Positions 52,427-60,780 of a stretch of DNA of 64,000 nt are shown here, piece by piece; the stretch's first letter is position 1, and each line of letters opens with the position of its first letter. The DNA is from Eubacteriales bacterium (GTDB lineage Bacteria > Bacillota > Clostridia > Lachnospirales > Lachnospiraceae). The notes below the pieces were generated by a model that saw nothing but the letters and a program-made list of their open reading frames with translations, was not told the DNA's origin and made no database searches. The translations under genes were made by a program, and so were the position numbers. The stretch is taken from assembly GCA_030539055.1 (NCBI GenBank), contig JAUNSV010000007.1:1-64000 (forward strand), read 5' to 3'.

Positions 52427-52809
52427 TATCTTTCTAACTTCTTTACACTTTCTTTTGTATCATTTAATAATTTATCTACTAACTCTTTTGCACTCTTTTC
52501 TAAATTAAAACCTATTTCAGAAATAGCAGCTAAATTTGCTCCTGCAATCACTTCCATATTACTTTTCTCAAATGCAATTTTTACAGATTCATTGAAAGGA
52601 GAACCTCCCCTTAAATCACAAATAAATAAAATATCATTATCTTTTATTTCTTCTACTGCCTTATCTAGCTTCTCTCTTAAACTTGTAGATGAATCATCCT
52701 TGTAAAAATCTACAAAGTAAAAACCCTCAACAGAACCTGTAATTATTTCCAAAAAGTCTTTTACACTTGAAGCATATCTTCCATGCCCAACTACTATAAT
52801 TTTTGTCAT
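52426..52809 (-). CDS. PTS mannose-family IIA component
   Basis: A cytosolic phosphocarrier of the mannose/fructose/sorbose PTS family, 127 residues. The phosphorylated His is His9 in VVGHGRYASS. CDLRGGSPFN and the terminal helical part are typical of ManX-like IIA domains. It is encoded apart from IIB-IIC-IID, with murQ in between, but in the same leftward run. Confidence 0.9.
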   Translation of the reverse strand: MTKIIVVGHGRYASSVKDFLEIITGSVEGFYFVDFYKDDSSTSLREKLDKAVEEIKDNDILFICDLRGGSPFNESVKIAFEKSNMEVIAGANLAAISEIGFNLEKSAKELVDKLLNDTKESVKKLER

Positions 52810-52835
52810 ATAATTATATCCTTTTATTTAAATTT

Positions 52836-53729
52836 TTATAAACACTTTCTAACAAATCCTTTGTTTTGTTTTAATAATTCTAACGAATCATTTTTATTTT
52901 TATTTGTTAATATCATTACAATTGCGCATTTTATGGAACCATTTGCAAAAGATAAATTTTTTAAAGCTGTTTCTTCACTACAATTTGTAGCATTCATTAT
53001 TATTCTTTTTGATCTATCTACTAATTTTTGATTAGTAGCTTGCATATCCACCATAAAATTTTTGTATACTTTTCCTATCATTATCATAGATGTAGTAGAT
53101 ATCATATTTAATATCATTTTTTGTGCTGTTCCTGCTTTTAACCTAGTAGAGCCAGTGAGTATTTCTTCTCCTGCACATACTTCAATTGCTACATCTGAAA
53201 ATTTTGACATTTGTGAATTTTTATTGCAAGATATACTTATTGCTTTTGCATTTATTTTTTTTGCATATTTTAATGCGCCAATACAATATGGAGTTCTACC
53301 AGATGCAGCTATAGAGCATACTACATCTTTTTCACTAAAATGATTATTTATCAAATCATTTATTGCTAATTCTTCTTTGTCCTCTGCTCCCTCAACTGCT
53401 TTAATAAAAGCACTCTCCCCACCAGCAATTATTGCTTTAAAATCATCATTAGAGGAAAAAGTCGGAAGTAATTCAACAGCATCCATAATAGCTATTCGAC
53501 CAGATGTACCTGCTCCTACATAAAATACTTTCCCGCCAGTTTGTAATGAAAGTACTATCAAATTAATTGCTTTTTCAATTTGTGGAATAACTTCTTTTAT
53601 TGTATGAATTATTTTTTCATCCTCTTCATTCATCAAATGTAATATTTCACTTACACTCATAGAATCAAGATTTGAAGATTTAGGATTTGGTGATTCTGTA
53701 ATTAGTTTTCCTAAATTTTCATTATTCAT
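52836..53729 (-). CDS. murQ: N-acetylmuramic acid 6-phosphate etherase MurQ
   Basis: Cleaves D-lactate from MurNAc-6-P to give GlcNAc-6-P. The SIS-domain protein has VFYVGAGTSGRIAIMDA, SIAASGRTPYCIGAL, AGEEILTGSTRLKAGTAQK and KNFMVDMQATNQKL, all MurQ landmarks, including the catalytic Glu of VEG AEDK near residue 115. The ATG at 53729 is chosen because it overlaps the IID stop by one base (TAATG); an upstream start would run into IID. Length 297. Confidence 0.95.
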   Translation of the reverse strand: MNNENLGKLITESPNPKSSNLDSMSVSEILHLMNEEDEKIIHTIKEVIPQIEKAINLIVLSLQTGGKVFYVGAGTSGRIAIMDAVELLPTFSSNDDFKAIIAGGESAFIKAVEGAEDKEELAINDLINNHFSEKDVVCSIAASGRTPYCIGALKYAKKINAKAISISCNKNSQMSKFSDVAIEVCAGEEILTGSTRLKAGTAQKMILNMISTTSMIMIGKVYKNFMVDMQATNQKLVDRSKRIIMNATNCSEETALKNLSFANGSIKCAIVMILTNKNKNDSLELLKQNKGFVRKCL

Positions 53730-54595
53730 TATGCATATACTCCTGTTTGATACCCAACCCAAGTAAGTACTATAGCAATTATAAATATAATAAGCATTAA
53801 TTTAATAGGAGAAAATTTCTTTTTTGAGTATAAATAATAAACTCCTAAAGTAAGAAGAAGTGGTAACAATTTTGGGAAAATATTGTTTAGCATATTATCT
53901 GCATTAAATAATACAACATTTGGAATTGTAGTATTAGTTGTAGCATCAAATACATCTTTTACCACTTGAATAGGTAAAGAGAAAGAAACAAATGAGGCTG
54001 TAAGAGCACCTGTAACTAATAAACCAAGAATTGTCATGCTTTGAGTTAATCTATCAAGCTTGCCATTTGCCATAAGTGATTGCATCCCATCGAGCCCCGA
54101 TTTATAACCAAGTTTAAATAAATATTTACTTAAACAAAATGTTCCAATAGGATATACTATCATATATACTATAGCACCAAGCCAAGACATTTGAGAATTA
54201 GATTGTGAAATAGATAAGCATATAGTAAGTAATATAGGGATAATAGTAGCAACCCACAAAGAATCTCCAATAGCTGATGTAGGTCCAATAAGTGCTACTT
54301 TTACAGAGTTTATGACTTCAATAGTACATTTTCCATTTGCTTTAGCTTCTTCCAAAGCACATACTATACCATTACATATTGATCCTACTTGAGATTCTGT
54401 ATTGAAAAGTGTAATATGTCTTTTCAATGCTTCCTTTCTATCCTCTTTATCTTCATATAATTCTTTTATTACAGGAGCCATTGATTGTCCAAAAGCCATT
54501 CCCAACATAGACTCTGCTTGTTGTGAGCATCCATTAAAAAAGAACCAATTAAGAAAAGATTTATTTAAAGTTTTATTAGATAATTTCTTTTCCAT
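53729..54595 (-). CDS. PTS mannose-family IID component
   Basis: Membrane subunit IID, 288 residues. NWFFFNGCSQQAESMLGMAFGQSMAPVIKELY near the start and GPTSAIGDSLWVATIIPILL in the middle are family signatures, followed by membrane helices. It overlaps the IIC stop by one base. With IIC it forms the sugar channel. Confidence 0.92.
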   Translation of the reverse strand: MEKKLSNKTLNKSFLNWFFFNGCSQQAESMLGMAFGQSMAPVIKELYEDKEDRKEALKRHITLFNTESQVGSICNGIVCALEEAKANGKCTIEVINSVKVALIGPTSAIGDSLWVATIIPILLTICLSISQSNSQMSWLGAIVYMIVYPIGTFCLSKYLFKLGYKSGLDGMQSLMANGKLDRLTQSMTILGLLVTGALTASFVSFSLPIQVVKDVFDATTNTTIPNVVLFNADNMLNNIFPKLLPLLLTLGVYYLYSKKKFSPIKLMLIIFIIAIVLTWVGYQTGVYA

Positions 54596-55377
54596 TATTT
54601 TACCTCCTTAGAATCCATGAAGAAATATAATACTGCAATTATTACTCCAACTACTGCTGTAGCCATAGTAGACAAACCAAAGTATGTTATTAATATAAAA
54701 CCAAAAAGGAATATTACTATTTGATATTGTTTCTTCCAAAGGAAAGATAAAATAATTCCCATTCCGAGTGCTGCCATCATACCGCCAAATATTCCAAGTG
54801 TTGTAGTTATCCAAGAAGGAATAAGTGATACAAAATCTGCTTGTTTAGATGCTGCATTCATAGATGTAAGAACAACAATTGCTGGTACTACTCTGCATGT
54901 AAAACCAATAATTTGACCAAGAACTACATTTGGAATATACATTTTATCTACTTCACCATCTTCTGCATATTTTTGTGCAACTCTGTTTAATGGTAAATTT
55001 AAAGCATAAGATACATTCCACATCAATTGACCTACTAAGCCACCTATACCAGCAAAAACCACAGCTAATCCAATAAGCTCTGTAGGTTCTAAATTTTGAC
55101 CAAAAAATAATGCTCCTGCTGTACCAATATAAGTTGCATATGAAAGATCCCATGCAACAGCGCCTCCAGGAGTTACATTCCCCATATACATAATTTGTAA
55201 TGGAATACCAACTATCATTGCACTTTGTACATCACCAAGTATTAAGCCTACAATAAAAGATGCAACTAAGGGTCTACCTAAGTTGTACCAACCAATTGTA
55301 TTGCCTACAATAGAACCTATTGAGCCTAAATAAATAAAAATTGCAATTAGACTAATTTGTACCAAATTTAATTCCAT
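54595..55377 (-). CDS. PTS mannose-family IIC component
   Basis: The polytopic IIC permease, 260 residues. GRPLVASFIVGLILGDVQSAMIVGIPLQIMYMGNVTPGGAVAWD is characteristic. Substrate is not defined by sequence; the operon (MurQ, NagA, PIG-L) points to an N-acetylated amino sugar. It starts 18 nt after IIB with GGAGG upstream. Confidence 0.92.
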   Translation of the reverse strand: MELNLVQISLIAIFIYLGSIGSIVGNTIGWYNLGRPLVASFIVGLILGDVQSAMIVGIPLQIMYMGNVTPGGAVAWDLSYATYIGTAGALFFGQNLEPTELIGLAVVFAGIGGLVGQLMWNVSYALNLPLNRVAQKYAEDGEVDKMYIPNVVLGQIIGFTCRVVPAIVVLTSMNAASKQADFVSLIPSWITTTLGIFGGMMAALGMGIILSFLWKKQYQIVIFLFGFILITYFGLSTMATAVVGVIIAVLYFFMDSKEVK

Positions 55378-55395
55378 ACTTACCCTCCTAAAAAT

Positions 55396-55884
55396 TTATA
55401 TTTTTTTAATGCCTTCTTCCCATTTTTTTCCTTCTTTATTCGGCAATTGTTGAAAAATAACTTTGAATCCATCTTTTACTAGAATATTTACATCTTCTAT
55501 ATCTTTATCGCTCAAATAAAAAATACCTGTAGCTTCTTTAATTTGATGATTTGTATCATCTCTTTTTGACATATTCCCAAGAAAAATTTCAAAAGTATTA
55601 TTAATGACATTTTTTATTTCTATCAATTTTTCTATTGACTTCACTATAATTAATCTATTATTATTTGATTCTTCTTTAATTTTTTCTTTTGCTTCATCAA
55701 TAGTTAAAATATTAGCATTGTACTCTTTTGGTACTCCCATAGTTAATATGTTCTTTAGCATAGAATCACTTGCAGAAATATCATCAATAGCTATTATTTC
55801 ATTTATAGATAATGTAGGGCACCAAGCCACAATTGTTTGACCATGTATTAATCTGTCATCTACTCTAATATATGTTTTTGCCAT
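55396..55884 (-). CDS. PTS mannose-family IIB component
   Basis: Phosphocarrier IIB, 162 residues. RVDDRLIHGQ holds the phosphorylated His14; the body (SDSMLKNILTMGVP, GNMSKRDD) fits ManX/SorB-type IIB. It stands 16 nt after the PIG-L gene. Confidence 0.92.
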   Translation of the reverse strand: MAKTYIRVDDRLIHGQTIVAWCPTLSINEIIAIDDISASDSMLKNILTMGVPKEYNANILTIDEAKEKIKEESNNNRLIIVKSIEKLIEIKNVINNTFEIFLGNMSKRDDTNHQIKEATGIFYLSDKDIEDVNILVKDGFKVIFQQLPNKEGKKWEEGIKKI

Positions 55885-55900
55885 ATTTTATCTCCTAATT

Positions 55901-56578
55901 TTAAATTTCATTTTCTATAAGACTAGCATACATGTAGCAAACAGTAGGTGCTTTAGACCCACTTTCTATTTCTCTAATTTGTAAATTTGTTTTATAATAA
56001 TTTTGATATGGAAAGTCATTTATTTCGCCTTTGAATACTTGATAAGAATTCAATGCATCAAACCATTTTTTTGTTTCTTCTTCACTCATTGTATAATATG
56101 CTTGTGGAATGAAACCCACCAAATCTTCAAAAGTTTCACCATACAATAATTTTATGTTTGATCCCTCTCTTCTCATCTCTTTTATTGCTTTTGTAACTGC
56201 ATCGTGCGTATTTATATGTCTAGGGTGCATAGACCCTCTCCAATGCGTAATAACTAAATCTACTTCTTCATCCATAAAATATCTTTTTAATCTTAGTGAA
56301 AACTCATCTAAGGTTGGCATATTTGATGATACATAACCAAGCCACAAAAAATCTGCACCTAAGATTTTTGAAGCTTGTTCGTTTTGTTTTAATAATTCTT
56401 CCAAATAATTTTTCTTCTCTTCTTCACTTGCTTTTGGATCTTCGAGTCTACCTTGTGTTACATGAAGAAGAGAACATTTTGCTCCTATAGAAGCATATTT
56501 AATAATTAATGGTCCACCAAGAAGTTCTGCATCTAGTGAATGTGCACCTATTGATACCACTCTTTTTATTTTGTTCAT
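55901..56578 (-). CDS. PIG-L/LmbE-family deacetylase
   Basis: A zinc-dependent N-deacetylase-type protein, 225 residues. The usual AHPDDE metal motif appears as AHSLDAE (His13, Asp16), with the further zinc ligand in HPRHINTHDAV. The fold is recognisable (TQGRLEDP, LGYVSSNMP). Relatives remove acetyl groups from GlcNAc-containing molecules. Between the GNAT gene and the PTS genes it may deacetylate the imported sugar or a derivative, in parallel to NagA. The altered metal motif makes activity uncertain. Confidence 0.82.
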   Translation of the reverse strand: MNKIKRVVSIGAHSLDAELLGGPLIIKYASIGAKCSLLHVTQGRLEDPKASEEEKKNYLEELLKQNEQASKILGADFLWLGYVSSNMPTLDEFSLRLKRYFMDEEVDLVITHWRGSMHPRHINTHDAVTKAIKEMRREGSNIKLLYGETFEDLVGFIPQAYYTMSEEETKKWFDALNSYQVFKGEINDFPYQNYYKTNLQIREIESGSKAPTVCYMYASLIENEI

Positions 56579-56600
56579 AACTCTTCCTTTTTATTAATTA

Positions 56601-57536
56601 TTATATATCTTTTTTAAATTCGACGCAAGTTCTTATTACTTCTAAATCATGCCTTAAATAATATCTTTTTCCAGGTTCATCTGTAGTTACAAAAAACATT
56701 CTATATATTCCTTTTTTAGACATTTCATACATTCCTAAATCAAGTAGTATTGAACCTAATCCCATATTTCTGTCCTTACTTGATACTCCTATTGGACCAA
56801 ATCGCATAGGATTTTCATCAATTTGTCTTAATGAAAAACCACATATTTTTCCATCCTTATTCAATACTAATAAGCAAACATCTTCTATTCTTTCATTTTG
56901 CATTGCTATTAAAGCATTTCTCTTCCACCCACCACCAAATTCTTCTTTTAAAAAATCCAATAATTCAAGAGCATACTTATACTCAAAATTAATAAATTTA
57001 TATCCTAATTCTTCGGCACTTTTTTTCTTTTCTAAAGTATCTTTTGGTATTTGATATCCATGCAAAGTTTTACCCATAGAAAAATGTTCGCCTATTGATT
57101 TATAATTCCTTTTTGTAAAAAAATTAATAGCTTCTGTATAATTATCTTTATCTATTCCCCAAAAAAAATAATTTGGCGAGTATGCACAAAGAGTAATACT
57201 TTTTATAGATAATTTAATTAATTCTTTTTCTAAACAATTTAATAATGAAGACCCTATTCCTTTGTTCCTATATCTTTCATCTACAAATAAAACATTTATC
57301 CACCCTCTATCTGGCTCTAAGCCTCGTTCTAAGTATGGAAATTTTCTTTTTGTAGCATATCCAAAAGCTACTATTTTTTCATCCTCTTCTACTACAAATG
57401 ATAATTTATTATCAAAATTATCATCAAAAATTGCTTGTCTTCTAAATTTTTTTATATCAATATTATCTTTAATTAATGTTCTATTCCATAAATCAATTAC
57501 TTGTGTTTCATCTTTCATTTCAAAATTTCTAATCAT
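56601..57536 (-). CDS. Tandem GNAT acetyltransferase
   Basis: A 311-residue protein with two GNAT folds. The first (about 1-150) shows VDERYRNKGIGSSLLNCLE as its acetyl-CoA loop; the second (about 190-311) shows SSKDRNMGLGSILLDLG. The substrate is unknown. It heads the amino-sugar operon and is followed by a deacetylase, which suggests N-acetylation/deacetylation of amino sugars or related compounds. AAAGG lies 8 nt before the ATG. Confidence 0.85.
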   Translation of the reverse strand: MIRNFEMKDETQVIDLWNRTLIKDNIDIKKFRRQAIFDDNFDNKLSFVVEEDEKIVAFGYATKRKFPYLERGLEPDRGWINVLFVDERYRNKGIGSSLLNCLEKELIKLSIKSITLCAYSPNYFFWGIDKDNYTEAINFFTKRNYKSIGEHFSMGKTLHGYQIPKDTLEKKKSAEELGYKFINFEYKYALELLDFLKEEFGGGWKRNALIAMQNERIEDVCLLVLNKDGKICGFSLRQIDENPMRFGPIGVSSKDRNMGLGSILLDLGMYEMSKKGIYRMFFVTTDEPGKRYYLRHDLEVIRTCVEFKKDI

Positions 57537-57560
57537 TTTTTAGCCTTTCATAAAAACATT

Positions 57561-57582
57561 AAGCAGCCTTTTTTAGACTGCT
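57561..57582 (-). terminator. Hairpin between the Cys-repeat gene and the GNAT operon
   Basis: AAGCAGTC/GGCTGCTT on the minus strand form an 8-bp stem with a seven-base loop. On the plus strand the stem is followed directly by six T; on the minus strand a looser T run follows. It probably ends the glycerol/peroxide gene run. The 90 bp upstream hold a possible promoter ATTACA-17-TATAAT for the GNAT operon. Confidence 0.65.
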
Positions 57583-57672
57583 TTTTTAATCATAATATTT
57601 TATAAAGTACCAAATATAAATTATATAATAAGCAATACTATTTGTAATTGCATTAATATTGAATAAAGTTTA

Positions 57673-57864
57673 TTATTGGCAATTCATATTTGTAATACCA
57701 CAAGATTTATCTTCATCATCTTTATTGCAATTCATATCTGTTATGCTACAATCTTTTTCTTCATCTCCTAAACAATTCATATCTTGTAATTTACAAGAGT
57801 CTTCATCCTTGTTTGATAAATCATTTTGTTTGTCTTTAAAATTATAATTTTTATTATCTACCAT
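57673..57864 (-). CDS. 63-residue cysteine-repeat miniprotein
   Basis: A tiny acidic, hydrophilic protein whose C-terminal two thirds consist of three repeats of the form SC-x-(I/L)-x-(D/N)-MNC: CKLQDMNC, CSITDMNC, CGITNMNC, separated by D/E/K-rich linkers (DEEKD, KDDEDK). Each repeat has two cysteines six residues apart. I know no family for it. GGAGGT lies 7 nt before the ATG, and it follows the thioredoxin-like gene by 48 nt, so it is a real gene in a peroxide-defence context. Metal binding or a disulfide/redox role is guesswork. Confidence 0.72.
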   Translation of the reverse strand: MVDNKNYNFKDKQNDLSNKDEDSCKLQDMNCLGDEEKDCSITDMNCNKDDEDKSCGITNMNCQ

Positions 57865-57912
57865 TTTTTTACCTCCAAAATGTTTTCTTTCATAATTTAT
57901 TTTTTAATATTA

Positions 57913-58515
57913 TTACACTTCTTCTAAATATCTAACTAAAACATCATTCTCTTTAGCACCTTTAATTATTATATCTCCGTTTACTAATACAAGGGGAACT
58001 CTTTCTATTTTATATTGCTCTATTAACTTTGGGTAAAGATTCGCATCAATCATTTGAGCACTAATGTTTTTATTCCACAAAGCAAATTGTTGCATAGTTG
58101 AAACGCATTGAGCACAGTGATGACAAGATAAAGATACACAAATTTGTATGTTTAATATCTTATTGATTTTTATAATTCTTTCTTTAAGTTTTTTATCGAA
58201 ATCTAATTCTTTATAACCTATATGATATAAGCATGCTACAAAAGAATTGATTTCTTTACCACCTGGAACTCCAGAAAATGAACATCTTGTTGAAATATCA
58301 TCTACAAAAACTTCTGTATAAGGTAAAAAGGAATTATTATTATTTATTTCATATTCAAACGAAATATTTTCATTCATTTCTTTAATTTCTTCCATTAATG
58401 ATATTAACTCTTTACCTATGTCATTTTCTTCGATTATAGATTTTATTTTTATTTTTTTATTTATATCTTTTAATACATTTGATACTTTTGTTTTTGTATC
58501 TTCATCTAAGAACAT
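57913..58515 (-). CDS. AhpF N-terminal-domain-like disulfide carrier
   Basis: A 200-residue protein with two thioredoxin-like folds, like the N-terminal domain of AhpF but without its flavin part. The first fold ends FSGVPGGKEINSFVACLYHIG; the second carries the redox motif CHHC (SLSCHHCAQC) and the cis-Pro loop IERVPLVLVNG. It should shuttle electrons to the AhpC peroxiredoxin encoded just upstream. The flavoprotein reductase that feeds it must be separate. The ATG at 58515 is taken because GGGGGA lies before it. Confidence 0.87.
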   Translation of the reverse strand: MFLDEDTKTKVSNVLKDINKKIKIKSIIEENDIGKELISLMEEIKEMNENISFEYEINNNNSFLPYTEVFVDDISTRCSFSGVPGGKEINSFVACLYHIGYKELDFDKKLKERIIKINKILNIQICVSLSCHHCAQCVSTMQQFALWNKNISAQMIDANLYPKLIEQYKIERVPLVLVNGDIIIKGAKENDVLVRYLEEV

Positions 58516-58529
58516 ATATTCCCCCAATG

Positions 58530-59096
58530 TTATAATATGCCTACTAAATCAATACTTGGTTTTATAGTATTTTCACCAGGGTGCCAATGAGCTGGGCATA
58601 CTTGATCACCATTTTCATATACAAATTTTGCTGCTCTTAGTTTTCTTAATAATTCTTCTGCATTTCTTCCTATTCCATTTGAATTAATTTCATAAAGCAT
58701 TATTTTCCCCTCGGGATTAAAAACAAAAGTAGCTCTTAATGCTTGACCTAATTCCTTTATTAATACTTCAAAAAATATAGCTATTTCTCCAGTTGGATCA
58801 GCAAGCATAGGGTATTTTATTTGCTTTATTGTATCACTTGCATCAGCCCAAGCCTTATGAACAAAATGCGTATCACATGAAATTGAATATATTTCACAAT
58901 TTTCTTTTTTAAAATCTTCATAATGATCTTGCATATCTTTTAATTCTGTAGGACATACAAATGTAAAATCTGCTGGATAAAAGAAAAAAATTCCCCATTT
59001 ACCAAGAACATCTTTTTTAGTAATAATTTTAAATTCATTATTTTGATAAGCATTTAACTTAAAATCCAATATTTCTTTTCCTATAAATTTATTCAA
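58530..59096 (-). CDS. ahpC: Alkyl hydroperoxide peroxidase AhpC
   Basis: Typical 2-Cys peroxiredoxin reducing H2O2 and organic peroxides. The peroxidatic Cys is in FYPADFTFVCPTE, the conserved Arg in LRATFVF, and the resolving Cys in GDQVCPAHW. The start is probably the TTG at 59096: AGGAG is placed 8 nt upstream, and the resulting 188 residues equal the usual AhpC length. A farther upstream TTG would add residues unlike the family. It lies 14 nt before the disulfide-carrier gene. Confidence 0.93.
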   Translation of the reverse strand: MNKFIGKEILDFKLNAYQNNEFKIITKKDVLGKWGIFFFYPADFTFVCPTELKDMQDHYEDFKKENCEIYSISCDTHFVHKAWADASDTIKQIKYPMLADPTGEIAIFFEVLIKELGQALRATFVFNPEGKIMLYEINSNGIGRNAEELLRKLRAAKFVYENGDQVCPAHWHPGENTIKPSIDLVGIL

Positions 59097-59150
59097 ATTA
59101 TTTTCTCCTATTATGATAATCAATAATTATATATGATGTGAGTACCTTTT

Positions 59151-59519
59151 TCAACTGCATTTTTTTATTTCTCTAGTAGCTACTACATTAACACCTGTAT
59201 TTGCTACATTATTTAAAATTACTGTTCCTACCTTTATCGGTGCATTCACTTTAATATTTTTTAACTCTTTAATAACATCAATTATTTTAGATTTTGGAAT
59301 ATCATTTGCAGTTTTTACAGACAAGGTTATTTTATCGCCACCATTTACATAAACAGAGCTTGTAACAATTCTTGTTGGGTTTGTTACTTCTTTTCTCGCA
59401 TAAATTTCACCCTTTTCACAAGTATAACCATCAATTTCTAGAGTATTGTTATTTGATATAATTACATTAATTTGGCAACCCATAGGGCAACCTATACATG
59501 TTAATTCTTTCTTTTCCAT
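59151..59519 (-). CDS. DUF1667 protein of the glycerol operon
   Basis: A 122-residue protein with an N-terminal cysteine motif CIGCPMGC and a later Cys in GYTCEKGEIYARKE, probably an Fe-S or metal site, followed by a domain ending VVATREI. DUF1667 proteins accompany GlpA-like and FAD oxidoreductases in clostridial glycerol operons; they are thought to serve electron transfer. It starts 1 nt after the FAD oxidoreductase gene. Confidence 0.85.
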   Translation of the reverse strand: MEKKELTCIGCPMGCQINVIISNNNTLEIDGYTCEKGEIYARKEVTNPTRIVTSSVYVNGGDKITLSVKTANDIPKSKIIDVIKELKNIKVNAPIKVGTVILNNVANTGVNVVATREIKKCS

Positions 59520-59520
59520 T

Positions 59521-60780
59521 TTATTTTTCCTCTATCTTAATAACAATATTTTTAATATCTTGATTAATTAAATCTTTTTTCTTAAGGAATACTTGTTCCA
59601 TCTCTCCGGGTGCAAGTATTTTTTTGTTATTTTCAAATACTTTTTTGTCATCATAATATATTGTTATTTTTTTATTCTTATATATATTATCTACTCTAAA
59701 TCTTACTACTTGGATATCACTCATTTTTTTTGCATCAATCTTTTGAGGAATTGTATATCTTACACCATCTTTTGCTATAATATTTATATAATTTTTTTCT
59801 TCCTCACTTGTATTTGTAATGTAATCATATGCTTTTTCGCCAGCTACTTTTGCTTCTTCCGACACAAAATCAACTAAATCATGCACATGCAATACATTGC
59901 CACAAGCAAATACTCCTTTTTCACTTGTTTCTAATGATTCATTTACTATTGGTCCACTTGTAACTTTTGATAATTCAACTCCCATTTCTTTAGATAATTC
60001 ATTCTCTGGAATTAGTCCTACAGATAAAAGCAAGGTATCACAAGTATACTCTTCTTCTGTCCCTTTAATTGGTTTCATTTTATCATCTACTTCTGCTATA
60101 ACAACTGACTCTACTCTATCTTTTCCTTTAATCTCAACTACAGTATGCGATAACTTTAATGGAATATTAAAATCATCTAAGCACTGAACTATATTCCTTT
60201 TTAATCCACCAGAATAAGGCATAATTTCAGCAACCACTTTTACTTTTGCTCCCTCTAATGTCATACGGCGTGCCATTATCAAACCAATATCTCCTGAGCC
60301 TAAAATTACTACTTCTTTTCCTGGCATTAAACCCTCAATATTAACCAGTTTTTGTGCTGTTCCAGCAGAATAAATTCCAGCTGGGCGATAACCAGCAATA
60401 TTTAATGCTCCTCTAGGTCTCTCTCTACAACCCATTGCGAGTATTATTGCTTTTGCTTTGTATTGTTGAAGCCCAGATTCTTTATTTATTGTTGTTATGA
60501 TTTTTTCTTTTGAGATATCAAGAACCGTAGTATGCAATTTATATTGAATTTTTCTTTCATCAATTAAATCAATATATTTTTTTGCATACTCTGGTCCTGT
60601 TAATTCTTCTTTGAATGTATGTAAACCAAAACCATTGTGTATGCATTGGTTTAATATTCCTCCAAGTTCCTTATCTCTTTCTAATATTAAAATATCTCTT
60701 GCACCTTTATCGTATGCACCTATAGCTGCACTTAGTCCAGCAGGACCACCACCAATAATAACTATATCTACATTTTTCAT
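59521..60780 (-). CDS. NAD(P)/FAD-dependent oxidoreductase of the glycerol operon
   Basis: A 419-residue flavoprotein. FAD-binding GGGPAGLSAAIGAYDKG at the N-terminus, LERDKELGGILNQCIHNGFGL, a second dinucleotide site VILGSGDIGLIMARRM, and GVFACGNVLHVHDLVD near the end. It likely oxidises or reduces the partner GlpA-like dehydrogenase, passing electrons to NAD(P) or a carrier. A role as reductase for the nearby AhpF-N-like protein is possible but unproven. It abuts the genes on both sides. Confidence 0.88.
   Translation of the reverse strand: MKNVDIVIIGGGPAGLSAAIGAYDKGARDILILERDKELGGILNQCIHNGFGLHTFKEELTGPEYAKKYIDLIDERKIQYKLHTTVLDISKEKIITTINKESGLQQYKAKAIILAMGCRERPRGALNIAGYRPAGIYSAGTAQKLVNIEGLMPGKEVVILGSGDIGLIMARRMTLEGAKVKVVAEIMPYSGGLKRNIVQCLDDFNIPLKLSHTVVEIKGKDRVESVVIAEVDDKMKPIKGTEEEYTCDTLLLSVGLIPENELSKEMGVELSKVTSGPIVNESLETSEKGVFACGNVLHVHDLVDFVSEEAKVAGEKAYDYITNTSEEEKNYINIIAKDGVRYTIPQKIDAKKMSDIQVVRFRVDNIYKNKKITIYYDDKKVFENNKKILAPGEMEQVFLKKKDLINQDIKNIVIKIEEK

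Noticed and set aside
57659-57847. Plus-strand ORF opposite the Cys-repeat gene
   Set aside because: It has no ribosome site and mirrors the repeat of the real minus-strand gene, which has GGAGGT before its ATG.
59097-59123. Upstream TTG start for AhpC
   Set aside because: It would include the Shine-Dalgarno sequence and give an Ile-rich N-terminus not seen in AhpC.
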